Positions 17,797 through 29,763 of a stretch of DNA of 64,000 bases are shown in pieces. The notes under the pieces are model-generated. The model ran no database searches. It saw nothing but the letters and a program-made list of their open reading frames with translations, and was not told the DNA's origin. The position numbers and the translations under genes were made by a program. The DNA lies in contig NZ_NMWT01000028.1 in NCBI RefSeq assembly GCF_002860365.1, positions 186,001 to 250,000 of the forward strand. Reading direction: 5' to 3'. Position 1 is the stretch's first letter. Every line of letters starts with the position of its first letter. Source of the stretch: Bifidobacterium parmae. Its GTDB lineage: Bacteria; Actinomycetota; Actinomycetes; Actinomycetales; Bifidobacteriaceae.

Positions 17797-18786
17797 CTAC
17801 TTCGCCTTCCTCGCGTAGCTGATGTCTCCGACTACGGCCGCTTCCAGTGTAATCGACTTCGACCGTTTCATCTGCAGGGTGATGCCCGCGTCCTTGTACG
17901 CGTCGTACAGGGTTCCGAGCCTGTCGGGATTGGCGACCTGGGACAGTGCGGTCCTGTCCCCGATGGCCTCGATGCGGTACGGGCTGTCGACCGCGTCCAA
18001 TCCGATGAGAATCGTGCCGCCGGCCGTGCGGATCGAGGTCTGGATGCCGAGCCTATGCCCGTTCACGGCAATCGCCTCGGCACCGGACTGCCAGAGCAGG
18101 GAGACGAGCTGCTGCAGGTCGGCGTCGGTGACGACGCGCAGATGACCGCCGGCGGATTCACGCGGCGTGGCGCCGTTCGTGGACCCGTTGGACGCGGCGA
18201 TCGGATTGGAGACGGTGAGCGTGACGCCCTCCCCAGTCACCTTCACCTGTCCGCTGGCCATCTCGTCGTCGCGGACGGTTTCGGAGGCTCCGGCGACGTC
18301 GAGCCGCTTCGACTGGTTTTCGATCTTGCCCCGCAACGTGTTCACCTCTCCGGTGAGATTGTCGACGTTCTTCTGCGAGGATTCGAGTTCGGCGGCGAGC
18401 GATGCTCTCACCGCCTTGCGCGGATCGGCATGGAGCTGCTGCACGAACAGGCTGCCGAGGAATCCGACGCCGATGCAGACGATGAAGCAGACCACGCGCG
18501 TCGCCCACATCATCGCCTTCGATTCACGATGGACGGAGAGGCTCGCATCAAGATAGATCGGATCGAGTGGACGGTTGGTGAGGTCGTCGATGAGTCTCAG
18601 CGAATCGTCCTGACGAATCCGCCGACGACGCTCGCGCTCGCTCAACGGAGTCGACGACCGGGCGGTATGGTGGGACAGCAGGCCGCCGTATGCGCGCGAG
18701 AACGCGGAACGGCGTCGTCTCGTCCCTTCCGTGGTCGGCTCCTCCCCCGCCGGGTAGGATGCCGGCATCGGCTCGTCCGCGCTCAT
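17797..18786 (-). CDS. DUF881 membrane-anchored protein, longer paralogue
   Basis: A 329-residue protein. The N-terminal 90 residues are cytoplasmic and very basic (GTRRRRSAFSRAYGG, RERRRRIR). One membrane helix follows (about 95-115), a coiled coil (about 125-165) and a DUF881 domain up to the end. It shares its layout with the protein at 16615-17460, pointing to an old duplication around the small basic protein. Its ATG overlaps the pgsA stop (ATGA at 18783-18786). Confidence 0.88.
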   Translation of the reverse strand: MSADEPMPASYPAGEEPTTEGTRRRRSAFSRAYGGLLSHHTARSSTPLSERERRRRIRQDDSLRLIDDLTNRPLDPIYLDASLSVHRESKAMMWATRVVCFIVCIGVGFLGSLFVQQLHADPRKAVRASLAAELESSQKNVDNLTGEVNTLRGKIENQSKRLDVAGASETVRDDEMASGQVKVTGEGVTLTVSNPIAASNGSTNGATPRESAGGHLRVVTDADLQQLVSLLWQSGAEAIAVNGHRLGIQTSIRTAGGTILIGLDAVDSPYRIEAIGDRTALSQVANPDRLGTLYDAYKDAGITLQMKRSKSITLEAAVVGDISYARKAK

Positions 18787-19433
18787 GCGCGGGCCTTCTC
18801 GCGCCGCTCCCGTTCACGCTGTTCGTGCCGTTGCGGCAGTTCCTGACGCAACACGGTGACGCCCTGTCGGAAGTAGATGTAGCCGGCGAGCCAGTACATG
18901 GCGACGCCCCAGATGCCGGTGGCCAACGCCGCGAGATGCAGCAGCCGGAACAGCGATCCGGTGCCGAGGTCGGCGATGGTGAGCGCGACGATCGCCATCA
19001 TGAGCAGCGCCGTGCCCGCCTTGCCGACGAAGTGGACCGGCAGGGGCCCGTAGCCGTATTGGGCGAGCCACAGCACCTGGATGGCCATGAACAGGTCGCG
19101 TACGCCGATGACGATGAGCATCCACCATGGGATGATGCCGGCGACGCCGAGCGCGATGATCGAGCAGAGGATGAGCAGACGGTCGGCCAGAGGGTCGAGG
19201 ATCTGGCCGATCTTGCTCACCTGGTCGAGCTTGCGGGCGAGGATGCCGTCCAGCCCGTCGGAGAGGGAGGAGACCGCCAGCACGATCAACGCGTTCACCA
19301 TCTCATGGTTCGACATCAGCCATGCGATGAACGGGATCGAGACGATCCTGAACAGGCTGAGCAGGTTCGGAATCGTGAGATAGATGTCCCGCGGTTCCGG
19401 GCTGTAGGTCGACTTGGTGTTGCGTTCGGTCAT
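18783..19433 (-). CDS. pgsA: CDP-diacylglycerol-glycerol-3-phosphate phosphatidyltransferase-like enzyme
   Basis: A 216-residue membrane enzyme of the CDP-alcohol phosphatidyltransferase family. The catalytic signature is complete: LSDGLDGILARK, then IGQILDPLADR (the D..DG..AR........G...D...D pattern). Five or so membrane helices surround it. It makes phosphatidylglycerolphosphate or a related phospholipid; the exact alcohol acceptor (glycerol phosphate, inositol phosphate) cannot be told from motif alone. It opens the five-gene cluster with DUF881, Sbp and FHA and is translationally coupled to the next gene. Confidence 0.88.
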   Translation of the reverse strand: MTERNTKSTYSPEPRDIYLTIPNLLSLFRIVSIPFIAWLMSNHEMVNALIVLAVSSLSDGLDGILARKLDQVSKIGQILDPLADRLLILCSIIALGVAGIIPWWMLIVIGVRDLFMAIQVLWLAQYGYGPLPVHFVGKAGTALLMMAIVALTIADLGTGSLFRLLHLAALATGIWGVAMYWLAGYIYFRQGVTVLRQELPQRHEQRERERREKARA

Positions 19434-19484
19434 GCTGTCGGTTTCGTTTGCCTCTGGTCGTATGGGTTGTGCCGTCCGCGCGGG

Positions 19485-20336
19485 TCAGATGCGGGACGCG
19501 GTCAGCGCGGTCACGATGATGCCGCGCGCGCCCACATCGTACAGCTTGTCCATGAGCTGGTTGACCTTCGCCTTGGGCACCATGACGCGCACCGCGTTCC
19601 ACTGCTTGTCGTGCAGCGGCGAGATGGTGGGGCTTTCGAAGCCGGGGGTCACGTCGATGGCGGCGGCGACCTTGGACACGGGGATGTCGTAGTCCATGAG
19701 CACATAGCGCTGCGCGGTGATCACGCCTTCGAGACGACGGCTGAGGATGGTCAGGCGCTCGTCCTTCTCGTCCAGTCGCGGCGAGCGGATGAGGCACGCC
19801 TCGGAGTGCATGATCGGGTCGGCGAAGATGCGCAGGCCGGCGTTCCTCAGCGTGGTGCCGGTGGACACGACGTCGGCGATGAGGTCGGCGACGCCCAGCT
19901 GCACGGACGATTCGACGGCGCCGTCCAAGTGGATGGTCTCCGCGTTGATGCCGTGGTCGACGAGATAGTCGTGCACGAGCTTGTCGAAGGATGTGGCGAC
20001 GCGCTTGCCGTCGATGTCCTCCAGCTTGGCGAAGGAGGATTCGTTCGGCGCGGCGAAGCGGAACGTGGAGGCTCCGAAGCCGAGCGGCATGTGCTCGAGC
20101 GCGGCGGTGCCGGAGTTCTTGAGCAGGTCCTGGCCGGTGATGCCGCAGTCGATGGTGCCGCGGCCCACGTACACGGCGATGTCGAGCGGACGCAGATAGA
20201 ACAGTTCGATGTCGTTGTCCGGATCCTCGACGACGAGCTGGCGCGAGTTGGTGCGCAGACGGTAGCCCGCCTCCGCCAGCATGTTCCAGGCGGGTTCGGA
20301 CAGCATGCCCTTGTTGGGCACGGCGATTCTCAGCAT
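19485..20336 (-). CDS. hisG: ATP phosphoribosyltransferase, long form
   Basis: First enzyme of histidine synthesis, joining ATP and PRPP. At 283 residues it is the long HisG form, whose last 75 or so residues are the ACT-like histidine-sensing domain. Visible motifs: [12 protein letters not shown] at the start, [19 protein letters not shown] in the middle and a PRP-binding segment ([16 protein letters not shown]). AAGGGGAAAA precedes ATG 20336; the open frame further upstream is not coding. Directly downstream of hisE on the same strand. Confidence 0.96.
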   Translation of the reverse strand: MLRIAVPNKGMLSEPAWNMLAEAGYRLRTNSRQLVVEDPDNDIELFYLRPLDIAVYVGRGTIDCGITGQDLLKNSGTAALEHMPLGFGASTFRFAAPNESSFAKLEDIDGKRVATSFDKLVHDYLVDHGINAETIHLDGAVESSVQLGVADLIADVVSTGTTLRNAGLRIFADPIMHSEACLIRSPRLDEKDERLTILSRRLEGVITAQRYVLMDYDIPVSKVAAAIDVTPGFESPTISPLHDKQWNAVRVMVPKAKVNQLMDKLYDVGARGIIVTALTASRI

Positions 20337-20416
20337 GGTTTTCCCCTTGATCGATGTGCGGCGCGGACGGTGCCGCCCGCGCCGCGAACGTGACGCCCCC
20401 GTGCGGGGACGACGCG

Positions 20417-20680
20417 TCACAGGTGCTTGTAGACGTCCTCGAGGCTCAGACCGTGCTTGATCATCATGACCTGCACGTGGTAGAGCAGCTGGCTCATCTC
20501 CTCGGCGGTGCGGTCCGCGCCCTCGTATTCGGCGGCGATCCACGTCTCGGAGGCCTCCTCGACGATCTTCTTGCCGATGAAGTGGGTGCCCTTGTCGAGC
20601 TCATCGACGGTCAGGGAGCCTTCCGGGCGGGTCTTGGCCTTCTCGCTCAGTTCGGCGAACAGCGATTCGAACGTCTTCAT
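20417..20680 (-). CDS. hisE: Phosphoribosyl-ATP pyrophosphatase
   Basis: Second step of histidine synthesis, hydrolysing phosphoribosyl-ATP to phosphoribosyl-AMP. At 87 residues it is the usual single-domain HisE, with the conserved metal-binding region [18 protein letters not shown]. It lies upstream of hisG, separated by 80 nt, and the two probably share a transcript. Confidence 0.95.
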   Translation of the reverse strand: MKTFESLFAELSEKAKTRPEGSLTVDELDKGTHFIGKKIVEEASETWIAAEYEGADRTAEEMSQLLYHVQVMMIKHGLSLEDVYKHL

Positions 20681-20747
20681 GTGTCTGTGATGCTTTCTTC
20701 TTGGTTTCGGAATATGGGATTCCGCGGGGAACCGTGCGCGCCGACGC

Positions 20748-21416
20748 TCAGTCGCGGTACGCGGCGGCGGCCTTCTCGCGGATGGAGTCGATGGCGGCCG
20801 CGCGGTCGTCGGCGCCGTACACGGCGGAGCCGGCCACGAGCACGTCGGCGCCGGCCTCGGCCACGATGTGCGCGGTCTTCGGGCTCACGCCGCCGTCCAC
20901 CTGGATCTTGGTGTCGAGGCCGCGGCGGGTGATCTCGTCGCGCAGGCGACGGACCTTGGCCATCTGGTTGTCGAGGAACTTCTGGCCGCCGAAGCCGGGC
21001 TCGACGGTCATGATGAGAATCATGTCGAACTCGTCGAGGATGTCAAAGATCGGCTCGACCGGCTCGGCGGGACGCACGGCGAAGCAGGCCTTGCAGCCCA
21101 TGTCGCGCAGCTGGCGGGCGAGGCGGACCGGGGCGTGGGCGGCGCCCATGTGGAAGGACACGGAGGAGGCGCCGAGACGCGCGTACTCCGGGGCCCAGCG
21201 GTCCGGGTCCTCGATCATGAGGTGCACGTCGACCGGCAGGTCGGTGACCTCGCAGATGCGCTTGACAATCGGCTCGCCGAGCGTCAGGTTCGGGACGAAG
21301 TGATGGTCCATCACATCGACGTGGACGAGGTCCGCGTTGGCGATCGCCTTGAGGTCACGCTCAAGGTTGCAGAAGTCGGCGGACAGGATGCTGGGGGCGA
21401 TTTCAATCTTCTTCAT
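20748..21416 (-). CDS. rpe: Ribulose-phosphate 3-epimerase
   Basis: Interconverts ribulose-5-phosphate and xylulose-5-phosphate, which in bifidobacteria feeds the phosphoketolase pathway. At 222 residues it is a TIM barrel with the expected motifs: [42 protein letters not shown] and [11 protein letters not shown]. Lies 67 nt upstream of hisE. Confidence 0.96.
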   Translation of the reverse strand: MKKIEIAPSILSADFCNLERDLKAIANADLVHVDVMDHHFVPNLTLGEPIVKRICEVTDLPVDVHLMIEDPDRWAPEYARLGASSVSFHMGAAHAPVRLARQLRDMGCKACFAVRPAEPVEPIFDILDEFDMILIMTVEPGFGGQKFLDNQMAKVRRLRDEITRRGLDTKIQVDGGVSPKTAHIVAEAGADVLVAGSAVYGADDRAAAIDSIREKAAAAYRD

Positions 21417-21490
21417 GGTTCCATACCTTATCCATCAAATGGGACTATGGCCGGCGTCCGGGAGCGTTGCGCGCCGCGGGCGGCGGATGT

Positions 21491-22441
21491 TCAGTCGTCG
21501 TTCCTCGTGCGTTCGTCTCCGGAACGCTCCTCGGCCTGGCGCTGGCGTTCGAGCTCGTCCGCGGTGATGGCGGTGAGGCGGTCGGCGAGCGTCGCCGTCT
21601 CCCGCCCCACGCGGTGCAGCACGGCGAACAGGACGCATCCGGCGAGGAAGACGAGGATCGCGGTCCACACGTTGGTCCTGAGGCCCAGAATCACGGTGGA
21701 GTAGTTGATGCGCACGTTCTCGATCCAGGTGCGGCCGAGGCCGTACCAGATCATGTACATGGCGAACTGCTGGCCGGCCTTGAGCCGGTCGGCGAACCTG
21801 CGGCCGATCCAGACGATGAGCGCAGCCCCGATGAGGTTCCAGATCATCTCGTAGAGGAACGTGGGGTGGAACAGCGTGCCGGAGGGGCATGCGGCCCCTT
21901 GGTAGCACACTTCGGTGCGTCCGATGGCGTCGGCCGAGTCGTTGAGCTTCAGGCCCCACGGCAGGGTGGTGGGCCAGCCGAACAGCTCCTGGTTGAACCA
22001 GTTGCCGAGACGTCCGATGGCCTGCGCGACGAGGAGCCCCGGGGCGAGGCAGTCGGCGAGCAGGGCGAACGGGTAGCGCTTGTGGCGGCACCACAGGAAC
22101 GCGGCCAGCGCGCCCACACCGATGCCGCCGAAGATGGCCATGCCGCCCTCCCACACCTTGAGGATGTTGACGAGGCTGCCGGTGGGCGGGAAGTACGCGG
22201 ACGGCGTGGTGATGCAGTGGTACAGGCGCGCGCCGACGAGCCCCGAGGGCACGGCGACGAGCGTGGTGTCGAGCACCTGGTCGAAGGTGCCGCCCACACG
22301 CTTCCAACGGCGGGTGAGGATCCACACGGCGAAGCATACGCCGATGAGGATGCACACCGCGTACATGCGGATGGTCACCGGTCCGATCTGGAACTTCGAG
22401 AACGTCGGCGAGGGAATGTATGCGAGATTCATGGTTTTCAT
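21491..22441 (-). CDS. lgt: Prolipoprotein diacylglyceryl transferase
   Basis: Attaches the diacylglyceryl group to the lipobox cysteine of prolipoproteins; at least two such lipoproteins are encoded in this window. About 316 residues, seven membrane segments and the Lgt signature GRLGNWFNQELFGWPT. The C-terminus is cytoplasmic, charged and variable. ATG 22441 is preferred because AGGA lies 8 nt before it; ATGs at 22450 and 22432 are alternatives. Confidence 0.94.
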   Translation of the reverse strand: MKTMNLAYIPSPTFSKFQIGPVTIRMYAVCILIGVCFAVWILTRRWKRVGGTFDQVLDTTLVAVPSGLVGARLYHCITTPSAYFPPTGSLVNILKVWEGGMAIFGGIGVGALAAFLWCRHKRYPFALLADCLAPGLLVAQAIGRLGNWFNQELFGWPTTLPWGLKLNDSADAIGRTEVCYQGAACPSGTLFHPTFLYEMIWNLIGAALIVWIGRRFADRLKAGQQFAMYMIWYGLGRTWIENVRINYSTVILGLRTNVWTAILVFLAGCVLFAVLHRVGRETATLADRLTAITADELERQRQAEERSGDERTRNDD

Positions 22442-22501
22442 CGCTCTCATCCTACGACGGGCGCGTCGTGAGGCCGGCGCGCCCGTGCGGAACGGCGGAC
22501 G

Positions 22502-23374
22502 TCAGGCGCGAGCACCGTGGATGCCCGCGGCGAGCTCCTCGCTCTTGGCGGCGAGCAGCTTCAGGCCTTCGGCGGTGTCACGCGGCGAACGGTTGTCGTC
22601 GGCGAGCAGCGTGTGCACGAGCGCGGAGCCGACGATCACGCCGTCCGCGTAGGAGCCGACCTTCGCGCCCTGTTCGGCGGTGGACACGCCGATGCCGACG
22701 CATACGTTCTTCGCGCCGGCCTTGCGGGTGCGTTCGACGAGCGTCTCGGGGGACGCGTCGATGCTCGCGCGTTCGCCGGTGACGCCCATGCGGGCGGCCG
22801 CGTAGACGAAGCCGCGCGCGTTCCTCGCGACGACTTCGAGGCGCTCGTCGGCGGAGTCGGGGGACACGAGGAAGATGCGGTCGAGCCCGTGGCGGTCGGA
22901 CGCCTCGATCCACTCCCCCGCCTCGTCCGGGATGAGGTCCGGGGTGATGAGGCCGGCGCCGCCAGCGTTCTCGAAATCGCGGGCGAACTTCTCGACGCCG
23001 TAGTGGTAGATGAGGTTCCAGTAGCTCATGATGAGCGGCACGCCGCCCGCGTTGGCCACGGTCTCCACGGCCTCGAAGACGCGTCGGATGGTCTCGCCGT
23101 TGTTCAGGGCGATGGAGGACGCGGCCTGGATGACCGGGCCGTCCATGACCGGGTCGGAGTACGGCAGGCCGATTTCGACCGCGTCGACGCCGTGTTCGAC
23201 CATCGTGCGGAAGGCGTCGAGCGAGACCTCGGAGTTCGGGAAGCCGTACGGCAGGTAGCCGATGAAGGCGGGCTTGTTCTCGGCCTTGAACTTCGCGAAC
23301 ATGGCCTCGGTGGGGCTGGGCCTGTGGCTGATGCCCAGCGGCTGGCCGGAGGGTGTGGTTGCTGCGTTTGTCAT
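22502..23374 (-). CDS. trpA: Tryptophan synthase alpha chain
   Basis: Cleaves indole-3-glycerol phosphate to indole and glyceraldehyde-3-phosphate in complex with TrpB. The 290-residue TIM barrel shows the catalytic segment VDAVEIGLPYSDPVMDGP and the GVIVGSALV phosphate-binding end (as DGVIVGSALVHTL). It follows the trpCB fusion by 39 nt on the same strand, so the partner subunits are made from one message. Confidence 0.96.
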   Translation of the reverse strand: MTNAATTPSGQPLGISHRPSPTEAMFAKFKAENKPAFIGYLPYGFPNSEVSLDAFRTMVEHGVDAVEIGLPYSDPVMDGPVIQAASSIALNNGETIRRVFEAVETVANAGGVPLIMSYWNLIYHYGVEKFARDFENAGGAGLITPDLIPDEAGEWIEASDRHGLDRIFLVSPDSADERLEVVARNARGFVYAAARMGVTGERASIDASPETLVERTRKAGAKNVCVGIGVSTAEQGAKVGSYADGVIVGSALVHTLLADDNRSPRDTAEGLKLLAAKSEELAAGIHGARA

Positions 23375-23413
23375 ATCGAAAATCTCCTCTTGATGCTGTG
23401 CACCCGATGCCGC

Positions 23414-25501
<2,088 letters not shown>

Positions 25502-25644
25502 GGTCCTCCCTTGAATGTCTGAAGTGTGACCATGCGCCACCATAGGCCAACCATGTCCGCGACCGGCCCGCGCGTCCTACATTCCGGGCATGTCCGCACA
25601 TTCCACGCTCTCGCTATGCCCGCAGTGGCTCCATGCCGCCGCCG

Positions 25645-26862
25645 TCAATCGCCGCGAAGCGCTGCCGTGGGGGTGAGCCGCGCTGCACGGGAGGCCGGAT
25701 GGATGCCGGCGAGCGCGCCGACGAGGATGGCGGCGCACCATGCCGTCGGCAGGGATGTCCAGTCGAGTGCGATTGGTTGTCCTGTGGATAGCGCGACGCC
25801 TATCGCCGTTCCCGCGCCGAGCAGGATGCCGGCGAATCCGCCGAGCGTGGAGAGCAGTGCCGCCTCGGTGACGAATTGCATGCGGATGGCGCCGGGGGTC
25901 GCGCCGAGTGCGCGGCGCAGTCCGATTTCGCCGCGGCGTTCCGTCACGGTGACGATCATCATGTTGGCGATGCTCATGCCTCCCACGGCGAGTGCGATTG
26001 CGCCAATCGTAAGTCCCAGCGCGGTCAGTGAGCCGTCGGTGGCGTTGCGGGCTTCGGACAGGTCGGCGGCCGCGTTGACGGTTACCCCGGTTCCGGTGAA
26101 GTTCGCCGCGTGGGCGAGCATGCGGCGCAGCGTCTCCGCGTCGCCGGGTTTCGTGCGTACGTAGATGGCGCTGATCCGACTGATGGTTGGTGATTGGTCC
26201 GGGTAGTGGGCTTTCGCGTATTCCGATCCGATGATCACGGACGAGTCGAGGCTCTGCGCCTGCGGTATCGGGTCGAGGATGCCGATGACGCCGTACCATG
26301 CGTCGTCGATGAGGATGCGGTCTCCGGTCGTGGTCACGCCGAGACGGTAGGCGGCTTCGGAGCCGAGGACCGCGACGGGCAGGTCCTCGTTGTCCGCGTC
26401 GATGCCGTGGCCTTGTGCGAAGGAGGCGCCGAGCGCGGCGAGCGCGCCTGGTCTCATGACGGACAACGCCAACGCGTTGCCGTTGGATTTGGGTACGAAT
26501 TCGTTCTTGAAGATCCGCGCGTTCTCCGGCGGGGTGTCGAAGACGCCGACCTGTTCGACCTGTGGTTGTCGGGCGATGGTCTTCGGCGCGTATTGCGGCA
26601 GTGGGATCGGCTGTCGTGCGGCGTCCTGTCCCGGCGTGACCACCTGCAGGTTTGCGCCGAGCGCGTCGAGTCGTGCGAGCAGCGCCGTCTGGTTCGATGC
26701 GGCGATGCCGGACAGCGCCACGTATGCGGCGACGCCGAGCGCGATGCCCAGTGAGGCGAGCACTGTACGTGACGCCTGTCCGGTGGCGCCGATCCATGCG
26801 GTGTGCAGGAGGTCCATGACGCGTGTGCCGATCGGCCGCGTCGGTCGTGTGCCGTCGTTCAT
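25645..26862 (-). CDS. MacB-type ABC transporter permease
   Basis: A 405-residue permease of the FtsX/MacB class. There is one N-terminal membrane helix (about 30-52), then a long extracytoplasmic domain (about 55-275, MacB periplasmic-core-like), then three membrane helices at the end. These proteins use ATP to drive shape changes outside the membrane and export peptides or extract substrates. Its ATG overlaps the stop of the ATPase gene (26859-26862). Last gene of the lipoprotein/HlyD/ABC operon. Confidence 0.9.
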   Translation of the reverse strand: MNDGTRPTRPIGTRVMDLLHTAWIGATGQASRTVLASLGIALGVAAYVALSGIAASNQTALLARLDALGANLQVVTPGQDAARQPIPLPQYAPKTIARQPQVEQVGVFDTPPENARIFKNEFVPKSNGNALALSVMRPGALAALGASFAQGHGIDADNEDLPVAVLGSEAAYRLGVTTTGDRILIDDAWYGVIGILDPIPQAQSLDSSVIIGSEYAKAHYPDQSPTISRISAIYVRTKPGDAETLRRMLAHAANFTGTGVTVNAAADLSEARNATDGSLTALGLTIGAIALAVGGMSIANMMIVTVTERRGEIGLRRALGATPGAIRMQFVTEAALLSTLGGFAGILLGAGTAIGVALSTGQPIALDWTSLPTAWCAAILVGALAGIHPASRAARLTPTAALRGD

Positions 26863-27620
26863 GGTCGTTCTCTTTCCGTCGGTCCCGTCGTGGAGTCGTC
26901 TTGTGGGGTGTCGTCCCGCACGTTGCCGTCCTGGATGTGAAGGCGGCGTGGGAAGCGGGCCGCGATGCCGGGGTCGTGTGTGACGACCACGAGGCTCGCC
27001 CCGTCGTCCGCCGCTTCGAGCAGCAGGTCGATGACCGCGTGTCCTGTCGTGGTGTCGAGTGCGCCGGTCGGTTCGTCGGCGAAGATGATGTCCGGTCGTT
27101 TGGCGAGGGCACGGGCGATGGCCACGCGCTGTTGTTCGCCGCCGGAGAGTTGTGATGGACGGTGGTGGAGGCGTTCTCCCAGTCCGACGCGTTCCAGGGC
27201 CTCGATCGCCAGTGCCCTGCGCGTTGCGCGGGGCGTGGACGTGTATTGGAGTCCCGTCGTCACGTTCTCCAGCGCGGAGACCGTCGGGATGAGGTGGAAC
27301 TGCTGGAATACGAAGCCGATTCGCGCGGCCCGCAGCATGCTGCGTCTCCGTTCCCCCATCGCGGCCACGTCGTCGCCGTCGTAGCGCAACGTGCCGCTGG
27401 TGGGCATGTCGAGCGTGCCGAGCAGCGACAGGAGCGTTGATTTGCCCGAGCCGGACGGTCCCACGATCGCGATGCGCTCCCCCTGTCCGATGGAGAGGGT
27501 CGTCTCGTGCAGGATCTCCAGTGGTTCGCCGTCCCGTCCGGGATGGCTTTTCGTCGCCCGCTCCAAGGTGAGGAGCGGCTGGGGCGTGGTCAATGGCCGT
27601 GCGGTTCCTCTGCCCGTCAT
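26859..27620 (-). CDS. MacB/LolD-type ABC transporter ATPase
   Basis: A 253-residue ATPase with Walker [10 protein letters not shown], the Q-loop in [11 protein letters not shown], the signature [15 protein letters not shown], Walker [14 protein letters not shown] and the H-loop VVTHDP. This matches the LolD/MacB subfamily. Start and stop both overlap neighbours by ATGA, so adaptor, ATPase and permease are translationally coupled. Confidence 0.93.
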   Translation of the reverse strand: MTGRGTARPLTTPQPLLTLERATKSHPGRDGEPLEILHETTLSIGQGERIAIVGPSGSGKSTLLSLLGTLDMPTSGTLRYDGDDVAAMGERRRSMLRAARIGFVFQQFHLIPTVSALENVTTGLQYTSTPRATRRALAIEALERVGLGERLHHRPSQLSGGEQQRVAIARALAKRPDIIFADEPTGALDTTTGHAVIDLLLEAADDGASLVVVTHDPGIAARFPRRLHIQDGNVRDDTPQDDSTTGPTERERP

Positions 27621-28747
27621 GACACCACCACCTTGTCTCCGGCTTCGAGTCCGTCGGCCTTCGTCAGCTGGACCCGCGCGTTCGCGACCAGCCCGATTTC
27701 GACGGGGATGCGTGTGACCGTGTCTCCGCGCACCACTTCGACCGCGTACGTGCTGCCCGCGGACGCGATGATCGCGGTCACCGGCACGATCAGCGATTCG
27801 CCGGAGCCTGCCTGGTCGGAATCGGCCGTGTGGGGGATGACGAGTTGCACCGATGTCGTGCCGAAGCGTGTCACCTGGGTCTGGTCGGGGAAGTCGACGC
27901 GTGCGGAGGGCTGGGTGGTCTGCCCGTCCTTGCCTGTGGACACGCCTCCTTGGTCGACCGCGGCGAGCGTGGTGTCGATGGTCGTGTTGTCCGGCATGAT
28001 GACCTGCACCTTGTCGCCGGCTTTGAAGGTGGCGGCCTGCGTGGAGGTCAGCGTGGCCTCCACGTGCAGGGCCGTACCCGTGTAGCTGCCGGGGCTGGCG
28101 TCCCGGTCGCCGAGTTTCGCGGTCACGGTCTTGACGCGGATCGGCGCCGATGGCGCCAGCACCACGGAGGACGGCTCGAACACGCCATTGGCGGCGTCGC
28201 CGGTCAGGCCGAGCGAACGCTGCCATTGCCGGATCGCCTCGCGGGTCAGCCAGTCGAAATGGCCGTCGACGGTTCCGGTGAAGAATCCGAGTTCCGCGAG
28301 GTTCTGTTCGAGCTGGGTCACGTCCGGGCCGTCCGGCGCATCCACCTGGAGCGTACGCCAGAAGGGCCGCTCGCCGTGGAAGAGCGGTACGGGCGTGCCG
28401 TTCATCTCGTACACCTGCTGTCCGGTGGCGATTTCGGCGCCGGGCGTGGGCAACCGGGTGATGACGCCGGAGGCCGGTTGGAAGTCGGACGACGCGTCGT
28501 ACTGCAGGGTCCCTCCCAGTCGGGTCTCGGCGTCGAGGACGCCCTTGACGACCGGCTGGGTGCGCAGCGTGGTCACATCGACCTTCGCGGCCGACGTCGG
28601 GCGTCCGGTGCCGGCCGTATGCCCGACGAATGTCCACGGCCTGACCGCCACGCACGCCACGGCCAGTCCCACGGCGACGGCGAGCGCCGTGACGCCCGTG
28701 ATGGCGCGGCGGGTTCTTCCGGTCTTCCTCGTTGCGGTTCGTGTCAT
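27617..28747 (-). CDS. HlyD-like adaptor with peptidoglycan-binding domain
   Basis: About 376 residues: one membrane anchor near the N-terminus (ITGVTALAVAVGLAVACVAV), a PG_binding_1 repeat about halfway (VTQLEQNLAELGFFTGTVDGH, then WLTREAIRQWQRSLGL) and a beta-rich C-terminal half typical of RND/MacA adaptors. In Gram-positive bacteria such adaptors tether the MacB-type permease to the cell wall. ATG 28747 is favoured over a start at 28795, which would overlap the upstream lipoprotein gene. Stop overlaps the ATPase start. Confidence 0.88.
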   Translation of the reverse strand: MTRTATRKTGRTRRAITGVTALAVAVGLAVACVAVRPWTFVGHTAGTGRPTSAAKVDVTTLRTQPVVKGVLDAETRLGGTLQYDASSDFQPASGVITRLPTPGAEIATGQQVYEMNGTPVPLFHGERPFWRTLQVDAPDGPDVTQLEQNLAELGFFTGTVDGHFDWLTREAIRQWQRSLGLTGDAANGVFEPSSVVLAPSAPIRVKTVTAKLGDRDASPGSYTGTALHVEATLTSTQAATFKAGDKVQVIMPDNTTIDTTLAAVDQGGVSTGKDGQTTQPSARVDFPDQTQVTRFGTTSVQLVIPHTADSDQAGSGESLIVPVTAIIASAGSTYAVEVVRGDTVTRIPVEIGLVANARVQLTKADGLEAGDKVVVS

Positions 28748-28778
28748 GTCGGGCTTCTTTCGTTGCGTCTGATGGTCG

Positions 28779-29618
28779 TCATTGCGTGTCGTCAAGGCCG
28801 TGACGGGAGGAATCGTAATCGGGGATTATCTCGCGTTGGACCTCGTCGAGATCGGCACGGTCTCCCGGCAGGCTCATGCCGAAGGGGATGCCGTTGTAAC
28901 TGGGCCAATTCCCGCTGGTGTAGTAGGTGGTGAGAAATCGTCGGAATTCTTCGGCGGAGACGGTGTCCGGGATATTCACGGAGCCTGTGGTTCCTCCGCC
29001 TGCGGGGTCGGGGTCGGGGTACCAGTCGAATCCGTCGGCGCGGGCTTTGCGGGCGAATTCGAGCATGGCGAGTTGTGCGCCGGGGTCGCTGCGTGCCTGT
29101 TTGGCGAGTGGGGGTTGTGAGAAGTCGGGGTTGGCTTGTTCGCATGCGGCGTAGTCCTGTTGCCTGTCCGCGTATGGGGTGCCGGCGAGGTCGTCGGATC
29201 CGGCGAAGCCGACCCAAGGCGCGTCGTCGATGGTGGCGTGGAGTTCGACGTTGGGGTACAGCGTGTCGATGCCGTCCGAATTGCCGGCGGTGGTGGAGTT
29301 GCCGGCCTGGTCGATGCGTCTGAGGACGACGGTGGTGCGCGGTATGTCCTTGGTTTTCATGCCGACTGTGGCGCTGGCGTAGGATTCGACGGTCCTCGCA
29401 TCGAATCCTTTGTCGGTCAGGCATGCGGCGAATCGTTTGGCGATGGTTTCAAGCCGGGTGTTCTCGGCTTTCGTCTTGTCGTCGATGCCGGCGGTCGTAT
29501 CATTCGATTGTCCGGCGTCGGTCGTTGCCCCGGCCGAGCAGGCGGCCGTGGCGAGCAGACAGACGACGGTCGCCAGGATGGCGGTGCCGCGTGTGATTCT
29601 TCGTCGTGGATTATCCAT
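28779..29618 (-). CDS. Lipoprotein, paralogue of the 29764 gene
   Basis: A 279-residue exported lipoprotein with a basic start, a hydrophobic stretch and the lipobox LLATAAC. The mature part shares several blocks with the neighbouring lipoprotein: RFAAC..KGFDAR, DYAACEQANPDF, FARKARA.GF.W..DP. The two conserved cysteines in these blocks could form a disulfide. Family unknown to me. It lies between the other lipoprotein and the HlyD/ABC genes and diverges from a two-component system, which suggests a sensor or substrate-capture role at the surface. Confidence 0.85.
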   Translation of the reverse strand: MDNPRRRITRGTAILATVVCLLATAACSAGATTDAGQSNDTTAGIDDKTKAENTRLETIAKRFAACLTDKGFDARTVESYASATVGMKTKDIPRTTVVLRRIDQAGNSTTAGNSDGIDTLYPNVELHATIDDAPWVGFAGSDDLAGTPYADRQQDYAACEQANPDFSQPPLAKQARSDPGAQLAMLEFARKARADGFDWYPDPDPAGGGTTGSVNIPDTVSAEEFRRFLTTYYTSGNWPSYNGIPFGMSLPGDRADLDEVQREIIPDYDSSRHGLDDTQ

Positions 29619-29763
29619 CGTGTGCTCCTTTGCATCGTCCCGGCATCTTCACCGGAATAGATGGATGGGATGGGCGGATACCTGTCCCCATTGGTTCCAT
29701 GATAGGGGCATGATTCCGGGATATGTGTTGCGGACAGGCGAGAGTCTTCGTTGGCGGCTGGGG

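Noticed and set aside
18690-20393. 567-codon plus-strand frame
   Set aside because: Antisense to pgsA and hisG, with skewed composition.
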